Source: Acestrorhynchus altus (taxonomy: Eukaryota > Chordata > Actinopteri > Characiformes > Acestrorhynchidae). Taken from it: a DNA stretch of 64,000 nt. The position numbers and the translations under genes are program-made. Numbering within the stretch: position 1 is the first letter of the stretch; each line of letters begins with the position of its first letter. Shown here piece after piece: positions 63,845 to 64,000 of this stretch. The notes below the pieces were generated by a model. That model did no database searches. It had not been told where the DNA came from and saw only the letters and a program-made list of their open reading frames with translations. The stretch lies in NCBI GenBank assembly GCA_034509495.1, contig CM067507.1, positions 7,822,968-7,886,967 on the forward strand, written 5' to 3'.

Positions 63845-64000
63845 CTGTTGCTGTCTTGCCAGGCCCAGTCAGCTGTCCTACTCCTATTCTCTTGAACCCT
63901 TTCTTCCACTCAGCCCACCCCTCCATCATGTCTCCAATCAAATGCAAAACACTAATCTTTAAAGAAGTGAAGACAAGCTGTTACACAGTTCACCCCCCTA
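63386..64000. promoter_or_regulatory. 5' flank / 5' UTR of map3k14
   Basis: Holds a long AC microsatellite at 63758-63842. No TATA box or clear promoter motif seen. The first exon of map3k14 may lie beyond the window. Confidence 0.35.
63758..63842. repeat. (AC)n microsatellite
   Basis: About 84 bases of perfect AC, within 400 bases of the map3k14 start codon. Confidence 0.97.

Noticed and set aside
63555..63962. 135-codon plus-strand frame
   Set aside because: About 30 His-Thr repeats from the (AC)n tract; antisense flank of map3k14.

Overview
This window is nuclear DNA from a ray-finned (teleost) fish. It has intron-split genes, very many (CA)n/(GT)n microsatellites, and dense teleost-type transposon debris: Tc1-like, piggyBac, L2-type and restriction-like-endonuclease LINEs, and tRNA-derived SINEs. 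An otophysan such as a catfish, characin or knifefish would fit the repeats, but that is inference. A run of 500 N at 50353-50852 is an assembly gap.

Three protein-coding genes could be rebuilt exon by exon, all on the minus strand. (1) map3k14 (NF-kappa-B-inducing kinase, NIK): 14 coding exons from 63385 down to 53060, joining in frame to about 1186 residues. (2) A class I ADP-ribosylation factor of the arf1/arf2 type: a non-coding first exon near 48031-48080 and coding exons down to 43352. (3) grb7 (growth factor receptor-bound adaptor): 14 coding exons from 37022 down to 22226, encoding RA, PH, BPS and SH2 domains, plus a possible 5' exon at 40371-40411. The three are not a pathway unit. 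NIK drives non-canonical NF-kappa-B signalling, Arf is a Golgi coat GTPase, and Grb7 is a receptor tyrosine kinase adaptor. Their association looks like conserved synteny with human 17q12-q21.

Layout: 1-22.2 kb is gene-poor and repeat-rich. It holds three minisatellites, L2 LINE pieces, a nested Tc1/LINE/SINE stack at 9.4-11.7 kb, a Tc1 transposase remnant at 20.3-21.0 kb, and one unassigned exon-like segment at 14.05-14.20 kb. 22.2-40.4 kb is grb7. 40.4-43.3 kb is intergenic with a deleted Tc1-like element. 43.35-48.08 kb is arf. 48.1-53.0 kb is intergenic with Tc1 debris, the gap and a decayed piggyBac element. 53.06-63.4 kb is map3k14, and 63.4-64 kb is its 5' flank.

The most interesting signals are these. 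Simple repeats form or abut several splice acceptors in grb7 and map3k14. One in-frame grb7 exon lies between complementary GU and CA repeats. NIK carries a repeated Tyr-Ala-Glu...Ser-Phe-Asp motif in its fish-type N-terminal exon and an altered glycine loop. I found no evidence for a wholly new multi-gene system.
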